A stretch of DNA of 64,000 nt, taken from positions 17,052,001 through 17,116,000 of the forward strand of contig NC_079883.1 of assembly GCF_029227915.1 (NCBI RefSeq). Reading direction: 5' to 3'. Shown here piece after piece: positions 54,895 to 64,000 of this stretch. Position 1 is the stretch's first letter, and the number at the start of each line of letters is the position of its first letter. Both the position numbers and the translations under genes were made by a program. The notes beneath the pieces are model-generated. The model had not been told where the DNA came from and made no database searches. It was given only the letters and a program-made list of their open reading frames with translations. The stretch comes from Hydractinia symbiolongicarpus (Eukaryota > Cnidaria > Hydrozoa > Anthoathecata > Hydractiniidae).

Positions 54895-55545
54895 CTAGGT
54901 ACCGCTTACATACTGCACAGATTGAAGTGTTTTTAAAACATCTTGCCTCCCTTTTTCCTGACCCTTGGCAACTAGCTGGGCACGCTCTTGTTTGTTAATG
55001 CTATTCACGATCCTATTAAACCGCTGCCGCATCTGATCTTTTAGCAGCATATACCTTTCCTTTTCACAGCTAATCAGGCTATACTCGTAGTCACTGATCA
55101 CACCGTTGTCCATTGCTTTGCTAATCAGGTCAACGATAGAGTTTAATTTCGCTTTTGTGAGCAGCCTGATACCTTTATGCTTTTTCGATTTGACACGGAG
55201 CCGTTTTGAAGCGTTCCGGAGACCGGCCTAACTTATTCCGGCTGCAATCGCGAGTCCCCCCATGGCACAGGCCAATGGGACCCCCAAACCAGAGGCCATA
55301 GCTCCGATTCCAAGCCCCGACGTAATCATGCCTATACCAAACAGTCCGTGGTCACAGAAGCGTACCCACGTATTATGCATTTTAAACTTCTTGGCAAGCC
55401 TGTTCTGCTCCTTGATTTCATCCCTTAGATATTGCTCTATTTCCTCGATCTTTTTTAACCTAAAGACCTGTCTCTCATCCTGAATGTCGGCGCCCTGCGC
55501 AGGCGCACTTGGTAAATTTGGGTACAGCTTAGTTATATCGTTCAT
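54895..55545 (-). pseudogene. Polinton conserved protein with Gly-rich hydrophobic segment
   Basis: From the ATG at 55545 (MNDITKLYPNLPSAPAQG), residues ~28-50 are a charged helix (RLKKIEEIEQYLRDEIKEQN). Residues ~70-105 are hydrophobic and Gly/Ala-rich (GLFGIGMITSGLGIGAMASG). Then come a basic stretch (KSKKHKGIRL) and a helical C-terminus (YEYSLISCEKERYMLLKDQM). A TAG at 55228-55230 interrupts the frame. I recall similar proteins in cnidarian Polintons, without an assigned role. The start overlaps the end of the upstream gene by 17 bp. Confidence 0.6.
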
Positions 55546-56210
55546 TTAGCAAATGCATCCTAAGGCTGGTGAACGAGACGTTCTTTTCATGATGGTAGAC
55601 GTCCGTTAGCATGAACTCTAGACGATCTGTGCTACCCTTCAGTGGAAGGTAAACAGGGGTATCAAAACTCCAGGTTAACATGTCTCCCCAGGCGTTTAAC
55701 TCTTTGGTGGGAAGCAGGGTCAAAATGTTGGACTTTTTTCCATCCAGTAGTCAATCATCCTCGTCCAACTGTGGACAAACGAGTCTCAATCTATGGTAAA
55801 CATCGGTCATATAATAGGCATCGTAGTCTCCCTTCATATAATACTTTTTTGCAGGGTCGTAGGGCAGCCGCAACAGCTCTTGTATTTGTCGATTCATCAC
55901 CACTGAGTACCCATCACTGACACGGATCCTGCAGTAGCCATTTTTAAGTACGAAAAGTTTTATCTTGTCCTCTGCTTGGCTATTCACAATAGTTGCAATA
56001 TCCTCTATCCTGTATAAACCACTCATAATCTTGATCAGGGTCACCCTCTGGTCAGGCTCCACCTTACGTATAGTAAGCTCTGTATTGTTATACAAATTCA
56101 GCCATGCAGGCCTGATACTTCTCCATTTCAGGGCGAATTCTCGTATCTTGTCCCAGGTAATCCTCAAATATAGTAGGCTTCTCGATATCTGTAATATACA
56201 GTTGCTTCAT
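55529..56210 (-). pseudogene. Polinton unknown gene, divergent from 56229
   Basis: The likely start is the ATG at 56210 (MKQLYITDIEKPTIFEDYL). The homologous-looking reading moves to another frame near 56,170 and continues with WDKIREFALKWRSIRPAWLN, KIKLFVLKNGYCRIRV and YHRLRLVCPQLDED. After an in-frame TGA at 55751-55753 it goes on through LPTKELNAWGDMLTWSFD and RLEFMLTDVYHHEKNVSF to a stop at 55529. The end has the strand-rich look of a capsid-type protein, but that is inference only. Confidence 0.5.
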
Positions 56211-56231
56211 CTTTGTTTTAAAACAAAGATG
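56208..56231. promoter_or_regulatory. 24-bp palindrome containing two divergent start codons
   Basis: CATCTTTGTTTT is followed by its exact reverse complement. The outer CAT is the start codon of the minus-strand gene and the outer ATG that of the plus-strand gene, so only 18 bp separate the two starts. The AAAG-ATG context recurs at 48139 and 57394. A bidirectional promoter or leader element is likely. Confidence 0.65.
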
Positions 56232-57131
56232 AACATATACTTATAAAATCCCAAGGCAAAGTATAAAAGTAACCAGGGAGAATGGCCACTTGGTATTACA
56301 AATCTTAAGCACCAGGATCTCTACGTATCGACCGAGTCCCATATTTCCGTAGTATTCCCTGAGTTTACCAAATTTGCCATCAAGGTCCCAACAACCTACC
56401 TTAATGACCCTGTTAGTGTGGGTTGGTACTATTGGAATATCCCGGTGAACTTCGCCACACACTGCAACAACAGTCCTTGGCATCTGTGCCAAACATATGA
56501 CAGGCTCCGTACCCCTTATAAACTCGATCTTTAAATTCCACGTATATTATCACAAGCGTCGTATCCTAGCAAGAATGAAAGTACCCATGCCGTATGATGA
56601 TGGGTTCTCTCAATATAAAAATCCCTACTCAACCTCCGGATACGCCGTGAGTATGGTGCAGATCCTAATAACCTCTTCAAGTTCAAGGCCGTAATGTCAT
56701 CATTACCGAATGGTAGATGGCGGCCCCACGTTGACGGCGACTGGGCAAAATTTATTATACCTACCAGTCAGGGTTTCACATCTTAAGGATTGACCAAGCT
56801 AAGTGAGAGTATCAGGGTTTACGCAATCTTTTTGTTAGGATCGCAAGCAGGGGCCAAGGCATCCCTGATCGTGTCCGGCGCGGACAACTACACAGCAAGG
56901 CAGATTCTATTGCAAAAATTTGAGGTCAAGGTTCAACGTCGGGAGAACGTAAGCCATGATATCACCGAATTTCAAAAGGTTTTACAGTATGCGAGGACGC
57001 CGGTGAATTTTGCGGTTATGCACGGCGGTTACATGCTAACTTCCGACATGAACTTGCGCATAGGCAAAATTGAAGGGTATAACAACAACATCCTCATAGC
57101 GCATGCCAATGCAATCATTGGTGTCCGATAA
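56229..57131 (+). pseudogene. Polinton putative structural gene
   Basis: From the ATG at 56229 the main frame reads GEWPLGITNLKHQDLYVSTE, then FAIKVPTTYLND and WYYWNIPVNFATHCNNSPWH. The central part (RILARMKVPMPYDDGFSQYK) is in a second frame, and the end returns to the first (NGRWRPHVDGDWAKFIIPTS; SLIVSGADNYTARQILLQKF; RTPVNFAVMHGGYMLTSDMN). Stops at 56244, 56529 and 56784 add to the decay. The size, strand-rich pattern and place next to other unknown Polinton genes suggest a virion-type protein; I could not match it to a named capsid family. Confidence 0.5.
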
Positions 57132-57393
57132 CCTACATACACAATTTTGCTTGTGACGTCACAACTTTTCGTCACGCTTCTTTGCAGAAAATTCCGCTAA
57201 TAATCAACGCATGCACAGTAAATCTCAGTGCTATCATACGCAAGTGGAGTAAAGTCCCTAATAAGTGGTGTTTAGTCCTGCATATCAAGGTTATGTCCCT
57301 ATCATACAAAAATGAGTAGGGAAATTCCCTACTCAAAAATTGAGCAAATTCCAGAGCACAATTTTTCAAAAAAAAACCGTGTCTAGAATAAAG
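57131..57393 (+). promoter_or_regulatory. Polinton leader, copy 2
   Basis: This matches 47906-48138, with an extra ~35-bp piece near 57,180. It also contains TTGTGACGTCACAA, a full CRE-like palindrome that is lost in copy 1, and GAGTAGGGAA-A-TTCCCTACTC, a perfect 21-bp hairpin (57314-57334) that is broken in copy 1. The minus strand is open in both copies, but the differences change amino acids freely, so it is probably not coding. Confidence 0.75.
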
Positions 57394-57840
57394 ATGAGTT
57401 GGTTTAAGAATGCCATCAGCAAACTATATAGCACCATGTCAGCACCAGTGGCAGCAACTCGCGACGCCCTTGCCGATCGACTACAGAATGTGTGGGATAC
57501 CGTTGCATTCTATTACAACAAGGAAAGGGAATAAATTTCGGGAGGGGCAACGCTTCACGACGAGATTGAACAGGAGGCAGGGGAGGACTACGTGGAGGAT
57601 ATTGAATATCAAGGCCCCGAGAACGATATCCAGATGTTGGAGGATGGAAATAGGATCAAAACATGGCATTTCAACAAGCATCTAAACCAACCTCTAAAGG
57701 ACGCGATTATCCAAAAAATTACACCACACGTGGACATGCGCGTTGAGGTTGTGTACAGCTTTGGCTGTCATATTTACATGGGTGGGGCGATGTGTCTGAT
57801 TACCACAAATCTAAGAGCTTCAGGTCGTTGTCAAGTCTAG
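57394..57840 (+). pseudogene. N-terminal part of the Polinton polymerase gene, or separate small gene
   Basis: From the ATG at 57394 the protein begins MSWFKNAISKLYSTMSAPVA with an amphipathic helix-like start, then a TAA at 57532-57534. In the same frame an acidic stretch follows (EIEQEAGEDYVEDIEYQGPE), then NRIKTWHFNKHLNQPL. Near 57,790 the reading moves to the frame that leads into the polymerase. I take this as the N-terminus of the polymerase polyprotein, but a separate gene is possible. Confidence 0.5.
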
Positions 57841-60800
57841 CGGAAATCGAAGCGTTTGTAGAAGAATGCAAAGTGAAGCGCCTCGATCTGGAGGATCACG
57901 AGTTTTGGACTAAGGCTTATTTAACACCTGGTAGGACCACCGAGACCCCTGTGGCATATGAGGGAAAAACTGTCTTTGATCACGTACAGATCAAGGTGAT
58001 AAGCACGCGTGAACCCCTCTTGGGGTGCGGCCCTCTCCCGGATTGGTTGCGAAAAAAAAAGGTGCATTTACGCCATGGATGGTGAAGATGCAAGAATGGA
58101 CAACCTATGCTTCTGGAGATCTTGCGGTAAAGGAGAGGGCGGATGTAGTACGGGGAACGGAACGTCTAACAAAAACAGCCCTCGCCCTAGCCCGAGAGTA
58201 CTACGAGAACCCTAAGCTCAAGCGTAAGGACGTGCTCCCCAAAAGGCTTGTGGATTTGGAGGGCGTTGCCAAACAATTTAAGATTAACATCAGGGTCTTT
58301 GAACCCAAGACAAACTCTAAGAAGGCACCATGGCGACTCGTCTATGGGCAAAAGCAGTACAAGAGAGGTTTATATGGCATCAATCTAGGTATGCTGGACG
58401 GGCACTGTTTCTACATCAAGGATTTAGACGTGCTGGCCCAACAGAAATGTGAATGTGAGGTATGCAAACAACTGTTAACCAAAAGCAACCACCTCACGCG
58501 CCATAAAAGGAACGAATGCGAGGGCGTCAAGACGACGATAATTTGCAAAGGGGGGAAGGTCAAATGTATGCCGGGCAGAGCCGAGACGGCCTTTTACGAT
58601 GAGAGTTTTAACTATGATGCATCAAAATGGATAGAATACATGTCAAAGCAAACCGGAAGACATATTCATCATGCCCTTTGTGGTCATGGCGGTGAACGTG
58701 TTATCCGTGATGGTAAGAAGGAGTGGAAAGTGGATGGGTATAAGCCTATGTCAAAGAACGTTTACGAGTACAACGGTTGTAAGTGGCACGGATGTCCCTG
58801 TCTGTCCGAGAGGACCAAAGCAGACAGGGCTCATTACACTGCAACCCTGTCCAAGGAAAGGATTATACGGGAACAAGGCTACGGCCTCGTCACGGCTTGG
58901 GAATGTGAGAAACCACCCAAAATCAAGAGGTACTTTCAGAAGGAGTTCAAGCCATATCTCCACTACCTGTTATTTGATTTCGAAGCCCTCCTATCACCTT
59001 TAAATTACCAGCAAACCTACGATCCAACATACCTTTCGAAACATGTTCCGATAAGTGTTGGTATTGCTGATAGTTTGAATAGTCGCCCGACGTTCATCGA
59101 CCACGAGGACCCCAAGATCCTGGTTAAACAGTTTGTGGAGGAGCTGGAAAAGAGGCATACCCTGATTGTGAAAGAGGTCGAGAGAATGTACCCGAAGCCT
59201 GACGACTTTCACATGCCCTCCAAGAAGAACCAGGAGTTGTGGGATAAATGGGTAAATCAAGTAGCCGTAATAGGGTTTAATTCCGGCAAGTACGACATCA
59301 ACCTGATCAAGCAGTATTTTGTCGAAGAGATCGCGCAAGATGATAAGATCAAGGTGGCGAAAAAAGATAATGACTACATGTTCTTCACTACCTCGAGGTT
59401 TAAATTTCTAGATATCAAACATTTCCTTGCTCCTGGTCTAAGCTATGACGGTTGGTGCAGGTCGTTGGAATGTAAGCTTGAAAAGCTTGTGTTTCCGTAT
59501 GAATGGTTGACGAGCCACGAGAAGTTGAACCATGCTGGACCTGTGGCTCACGAGGACTTTTATAGCCGGCTAAGTAGGAAAACACACTATCTCGCGAAGA
59601 GTACAAGACATTCCGCGCCGAGTTTTACAGGCGAGTCTGCGGCACCATGATGGACTGGCTGCGTGAGTACAACCTGGCCGATGTGGAACCGTTCATTGAA
59701 GCCGTGGACAAGACGAGGTTGCAGTATTGTGATGACGAGATAGATATTTTGAAGGACGCGGTCAGTATTTCGGGCGTGTCGATGCGCTACGTATTGAACA
59801 AGTTTCTATGGCTGAACCCAAAGTTAGAGCTATACGCTCCTGAAGACCCATGCAGACATAGGTGTAAGGACTCTTGTTATAGCAAGACTTATAAGGCCTG
59901 CAAGGAGGTACAGAAAACATGTGAAAATGTAAGAGGAATGAGGCCTACGAGCTCCTACGGACGGGGATGGTGGGTGGTCCCGCGATCGTATCTTGTAGAT
60001 ACCACGAAAAAGACGTGACGGGTATCAGATCTCACGTGTACAAGGAAACCCACAAGTGCAAGACCATTCTAGGATATGATGCAAACATGCTCTACCCGAG
60101 TACCTTGATGCAAGACTTTCCTTGTGGGAAGGAACGGTTGATCAAGGTGGCCACACCGACATCAGCACATAACTTAGAGCTACTGGCGCGAGGTGTGGTG
60201 AATGGGTCGTTGTTTGGGTTTGCTCAGGTTGATGTCGAGTTACCCGAAAATCTGCGCGAAAAGTTTAGTGAAATGGCTTCCCTGTTTGTGGTGGAAGAAA
60301 TACCTGATAATCAAATCCCCAAGCACATGCACGAGTACTTGAAAACTACAGGTCCCAAGCATGTTCCGGGTACACGTAAGCTTCTGGGGTTGCTAAAGGC
60401 TGAAAAAATCCTACTGTATACCCTTGTGCTAAAATGGTACCTTGACCATTGTCTGAAAGTGACTGCCTTTTACCAGTTTCTCAAGTATGCTAGAGGTAGG
60501 CTCTTTAAATGGCTCCCAGAAGAGATTGCTGATGCACGACGACAGGCCGATAAAGACCCCGACAAACGTATTGCGGGGGATAAGGCCAAGCTGAAAAGGA
60601 ACAGCTTCTACGGCAAGATAATTGAAGATCTGGAAAGGCATGCAAATACTTTTTTACAAGGGATGAAAAGGAGGTTAATGCAACCCTGCAAAGCCCGTAC
60701 TTAGAGGATCTTGAGGAGATTGGAGATGCATACGAGCATACAAAGGCAAACACAGTGTACTATCGATAGAGCTTACCATTGTGGTATCGCGGTATATCAA

Positions 60801-61064
60801 TTGGCCAAACTCTGCATGCTCGAATTTTACTATGATTTTCTGGACAAGTACGTGCATCGACGAGACTTGTACATTTACATGGACACTGACAGTGCGTATT
60901 TTTACATCTCCAGAGAAGGGTTGAGAGATGTCGTTCGCCCTGAACTGCTTGGCGAGTACGACAAAGATGTAAAAAACTGGCTCGTTACCGATAAGTACTC
61001 CAGTCGAACAGGATCAACAGCGTTATTATCGCAATTTGCTATGTCGGAATTAATATTCTGCAAG
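57792..61064 (+). pseudogene. Polinton protein-primed DNA polymerase B
   Basis: The N-terminal part carries CECEVCKQLLTKSNHLTRH, a C2HC finger, and VYEYNGCKWHGCPC, a nuclease-like motif usual before Polinton polymerases. The 3'-5' exonuclease has LLFDFEALLSPL (ExoI), VIGFNSGKYDINLIK (ExoII) and LAPGLSYDGW. The polymerase has GYDANMLYPSTL (motif A), KAKLKRNSFYGK (motif B) and YIYMDTDSAYFYIS (motif C, DTD). It copies the element's DNA from a protein primer. Frame changes lie near 57,790, 58,045, 59,580, 59,930 and 60,650-60,770. The C-terminus after motif C is cut at about 61,030-61,064. Confidence 0.92.
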
Positions 61065-61196
61065 TAAACGCATACCAGTTTGAAATCTTTTTTCAAGTCA
61101 AGTATGTGTGGATGATGACTTTTTGTGAAATAAATAAATAAACGCTTGGGTCAAAAATTAGACAGTTGATTAAACAGCAAAGGTATTTATTTAAGC
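61065..61196 (-). other. 3' UTR and poly(A) signal of the host gene
   Basis: On the minus strand, AATAAA words follow the stop codon within 20 bp and again in (AAAT)n near 61,130. The Polinton end lies within this spacer, so it inserted or broke just behind the host gene. Confidence 0.55.
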
Positions 61197-61458
61197 TTAG
61201 TTACCCAATGTAAAAATTCTTCTTTTTAGTTCCTTTTTAATTAACAAACGTTCAAATTTTGTCCTCTCGATGACGGTTTTGTTTTCATGACTCCTTCTAG
61301 CAAGATATAACAATGTATCTTCAATGTTGCCGTATGGAAGTGATTTATATGTTTCGTATCCTTCTTCACCAAGATGGTTCGAGACATGGTCACACATCCC
61401 ATATAACTGACCAAAACATATGGCTGTTGAGTCTTTTGCAATTTGAAGTTCTAACATC
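61197..61458 (-). CDS. prodh: Proline dehydrogenase, last coding exon
   Basis: The exon encodes MLELQIAKDSTAICFGQLYG, then MCDHVSNHLGEEGYETYKSL, PYGNIEDTLLYLARRSHENK and KFERLLIKKELKRRI to a stop at 61197. This is the conserved C-terminal part of the FAD-dependent (beta/alpha)8 enzyme that oxidises proline to P5C at the mitochondrial inner membrane. FGQLYGMCD and the ARR pair, which in this family binds the proline carboxylate, are intact. An AG acceptor at 61459-61460 begins the exon in phase with a split Arg codon. The upstream exons lie beyond the window. The frame is undamaged, so this is a working host gene. Confidence 0.9.
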
Positions 61459-61904
61459 CTAGGATATAAAACTTTTCTTTTATAATAGAGCCATTTGTTT
61501 TAACAATTGATAAACATGCTTTATTAAGTTTAAGTTTAAATGTGAAGCTTTCGTGAATGACAGTTCTTTAGTATTAGAAAGCTACGCGAATTTAAAAACT
61601 ACTTTTGAGATAGTCAAGTCAAATGAAAATAAAACTTTTATATAAATTATCATAACGAAATTATAGCGAATTCCCCATTTATATTCGTCACCATTACTGT
61701 CACTATTGTCATTAGGCTGGCAAAAATGAAATCTTAGGACAGCTCATTCCAGCGACAAATAGTTGGTCAGCCAACTTAATATTTCAAGTCTTGTTACTAA
61801 CAATTAATTGAAAAGGAATCCCAGAAAGAAAAAAATTCGGCGTATTAATTTTACCTGAATTAACAACACTTTCCCTTTTAATTAGAGACCGAATAAGATC
61901 TGCA

Positions 61905-61969
61905 GTATTACGAGTTTCATACCGCGCAGGTCTGGGCGCTAGCGAAGCGCTTTGTAGGGACAAATTTTT
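61905..61969 (+). repeat. Left inverted end of the intronic element
   Basis: Pairs with 63648-63712. Confidence 0.85.
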
Positions 61970-63647
61970 GGCTTGTTTTCATTTGTCGTGATAGCCCAAA
62001 TAATTTTCATGGTCAGTTTTTCACAACTATTCTGGTTAGTGCTGCGAAAAGAGGCAGAAATGCAAAATCCTGCCTGATGTTTCTTCAACTAATTTTTTAC
62101 TTTAACTGACGTTTTGCTTTTTAATAACACGTTTAAATGGTGTTGCTAACCCTCTTTGTGGTATATTGACATGGGTAAGATGTTGGAATCGAAGAAAACT
62201 TAAATTACTGACTTTTATAGAGAGGCAAGAGAAGACATATTGTTGATGTTGGTTTAAGGGGTTAGCTTCCTGAAGTTGCAAGCTACATATACCATACATT
62301 TTGTGTTGTGAGGAATAAAGTAATGGTTAAAAAGAAACACTATTCTATCATTATCAGTGCACTTTGGCAAGAAGAAATAAAAACTACAGCTAGCTATAGA
62401 AAGACTTAAAGGAAGTTTTTTTACAGTAAGCTATAGCTAGACAGCTATATATGGATCTGCAAGTTTGACATGGATTAACGTGGAAGAGCATTAATAAAGG
62501 ATTTATTTGCAAGGTATAGCTAACTAGTTATATAAAAAAGAACACAGATGAAGTCGACTGAAAATAAAATACACACTTCAATGATGTAATGACTGGCTTT
62601 GACTTTTCGTTAGGAATTATTGTATATAAATATTACATAACTAGCTAGGAAGGGATATATATAATAGCATGTTACACTGTATTACTGTGTTCTTAATTTT
62701 GGTAAAATGCAAGAATAAATTTAGGCAAGGTCCACTTTCACAATTTTGTGATAGCTATAGTAATTTTAGTACATTGACATAAGAAAAATTTGGCAACCGA
62801 AAATATTTGATGAAAACAGTTAAAGTCACTAAATTTGCTTAAAAAGTTATTTTCCATTAAATTTGTTAATTTTAACCACAGTATGTTATTTTATTTTATA
62901 TTTCGCAGCGGTCGAAACTTTGTACTTTACAGATTAAAATTATTCCAATGCAAAATTGAGGCGTAGCAATTTTTAAGGCTAATTTGGTGTTTGAACTGCA
63001 CTGTTAAGTTGAGTGATATTAGAAATGAGTTTTTATGATCCTATTTTTAGCATCTGGGCACTTACCCACCTATATATCTGATTACTGTATGAATAAGGCT
63101 ACGATATATATGAGTGACCCAGTGTGACCCCTAGCTAACAAAAACTACGAGACTGATACAGCCAGCTTTTTATATATTTTTAATTTGGTTTATAAAAAAT
63201 GTAGGTAGCTCCGCCCTGGTTAGTTAAATAAAGTTTCTAGCAAACACAAAATAAGAAATTTTGGAATTGCTTTTTAATATTATAGCTACCTAGGCATCTG
63301 TTTAATGAGCATGAAACTATTAGTTTAGAAAAAAACCCATTGTTTTCTTTACTGTGTTTAATGAGCAATATTATTTTGGCTGTACTAGTAGCTATATAAA
63401 TCATTAATGACATGCTAGCAATCCCTCTTTGATCAGCACTGTGATATTTTTAAGACAATATTAAAACTTGTGATGTAACTAACTACCAAAATAAGTTTTC
63501 ATGTCAATACTGAGTATCCTTCCTTAAATAATTGTAAAATCAATATATTGCACCAGTTTGAAAAGTAAAAATACAAAGGAAAAAGTGAATAATTCTCTTC
63601 GTACTGCATGTTTTTCTTAGCAAATGTCTACGCTCTGCGGGGGATAT

Positions 63648-63712
63648 AAAAATTTGTCCCTACAAGCACTTCGCTAGTGCCCAGACCTGCGCGGTATGAA
63701 ACTCCGTAATAC
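63648..63712 (-). repeat. Right inverted end of the intronic element
   Basis: Pairs with 61905-61969. Confidence 0.85.
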
Positions 63713-63867
63713 ACTTTCAAGTGTATATTGTCTGTTTTTCTGAGAAGTTCTTCAACTGTTTTAATACGTTTTTTCAATATTCAAACTGGTTAACGAAATG
63801 AACTCTTGCTTAATTTTCTATACCGTTTATGGTTGCTCATATGTGGCAATATTCAACGCTTCATATA

Positions 63868-63990
63868 TGCACTATAGATGTCAATATATATGATATAATC
63901 ACCATATATATGAGGTGTAACTCATCATATATACGCTTAATGATGTAACTGACCATATATATGGTGTAACTGATCACATATATAATACGT
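63868..63990. repeat. Short imperfect repeat of CATATATATG and GTGTAACTGATC
   Basis: The words CCATATATATG and GTGTAACTSATC alternate about three times at ~35-bp spacing, forming an AT-rich minisatellite at the end of the window. Confidence 0.6.
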
Positions 63991-64000
63991 TCTCTCTGAC

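Larger units (their letters stand above)
47901..61064 (+). mobile_element. Polinton/Maverick-like DNA element, incomplete and decayed
   Basis: The DNA polymerase B gene at the right identifies the element. With it come compact, partly overlapping genes on both strands, without introns. Several lack known homologues to my eye. The expected retroviral-type integrase, FtsK/HerA-like ATPase, cysteine protease and long terminal inverted repeats are not in the window, and the polymerase is cut at 61,064, about 130 bp from a host exon. A 4.7-kb LINE sits inside. The copy contains many stops and frame changes and cannot be active. Polintons are related to virus-like agents (adintoviruses); this is an old genomic copy. 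Confidence 0.85.
61905..63712. mobile_element. Non-autonomous DNA element with 65-bp inverted ends
   Basis: The left end GTATTACGAGTTTCATACCG with GCGCAGGTCTGGGC matches, inverted, the right end at 63648-63712 over about 65 bp with few mismatches, ending CAAATTTTT. The 1.7-kb inside is AT-rich with no gene and many TAGCTA words. No target duplication was clear, so two separate insertions cannot be excluded. Confidence 0.7.
61461..64000 (-). other. Intron of the proline dehydrogenase gene
   Basis: No further exon of the gene was found in this AT-rich stretch, so it is read as intron running off the window. It contains a TIR-flanked element at 61905-63712. A 65-codon frame at 62102-62299 has no motif. 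Confidence 0.6.

Noticed and set aside
48139-57534. Alternative genetic code or stop read-through in Polinton genes
   Set aside because: All three stop codons occur inside frames, and indels also occur; decay is simpler.
62102-62299. 65-codon frame as an upstream exon of proline dehydrogenase
   Set aside because: The peptide has no similarity to the enzyme and lies inside the TIR element.

Overview
The window looks like nuclear DNA of an animal, most likely a cnidarian and probably a hydrozoan. The base composition is AT-rich, the one clear host exon has an animal-type splice acceptor and poly(A) signal, and the element mix (Polinton with protein-primed DNA polymerase, Helentron, Penelope, DIRS, BEL/Pao, Ty3/gypsy, CR1-like LINEs with an SGNH domain) is of the kind seen in hydrozoan genomes. 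The taxon is an inference; there is no rRNA or mitochondrial sequence to prove it.

Almost everything here is mobile DNA, much of it nested. 1-2.9 kb: AT-rich DNA with small repeats and a LINE tail. 2.96-8.57 kb: a decayed Helentron (Rep, Pif1-like helicase and endonuclease). 8.6-14.6 kb: tandem repeats, a perfect 37-bp palindrome, a GTACGGCT-rich array with inverted copies, a 226-aa open frame that may be an OB-fold/zinc-ribbon protein, and a MITE. 16.3-17.4 kb: a Polinton polymerase fragment. 17.4-17.7 kb: a retroelement tail. 17.7-21.5 kb: a DIRS element broken inside its recombinase. 21.7-25.3 kb: a 30-bp satellite split by six short Helitrons whose termini and A|T target sites can be read exactly. 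26.2-29.3 kb: a short tandem repeat and a Ty3/gypsy integrase carrying a nested Helitron-like insert. 30.3-32.2 kb: a Penelope-like element. 32.4-38.8 kb: an 84-bp satellite split by a very young BEL/Pao element with 145-bp LTRs and a 5-bp target duplication. 38.8-39.8 kb: more Helitron pieces. 40.5-47.1 kb: a CR1-like LINE with a 3,027-bp inverted duplicate head to head. 47.1-47.9 kb: a 182-bp satellite.

47.9-61.06 kb holds a decaying Polinton/Maverick. It has a 24-residue-repeat protein, small Cys-rich and membrane proteins, a gene split by a full-length LINE (49.8-54.5 kb), several compact overlapping genes and the DNA polymerase B gene. Gene starts share an AAAG-ATG type context, two genes share a ~230-bp leader, and hairpins or palindromes sit at gene boundaries. 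No integrase, ATPase, protease or terminal inverted repeats were found, so this is an incomplete copy.

At the right edge (61,197-61,458, minus strand) is the last coding exon of a host gene, proline dehydrogenase. Its upstream intron fills the rest of the window and contains a ~1.8-kb element with 65-bp inverted ends.

Nearly every transposon gene carries frameshifts or stops, so most are dead copies. Some breaks in the young BEL element could instead be assembly errors or recoding sites. All family assignments come from reading motifs by eye; no database search was run.
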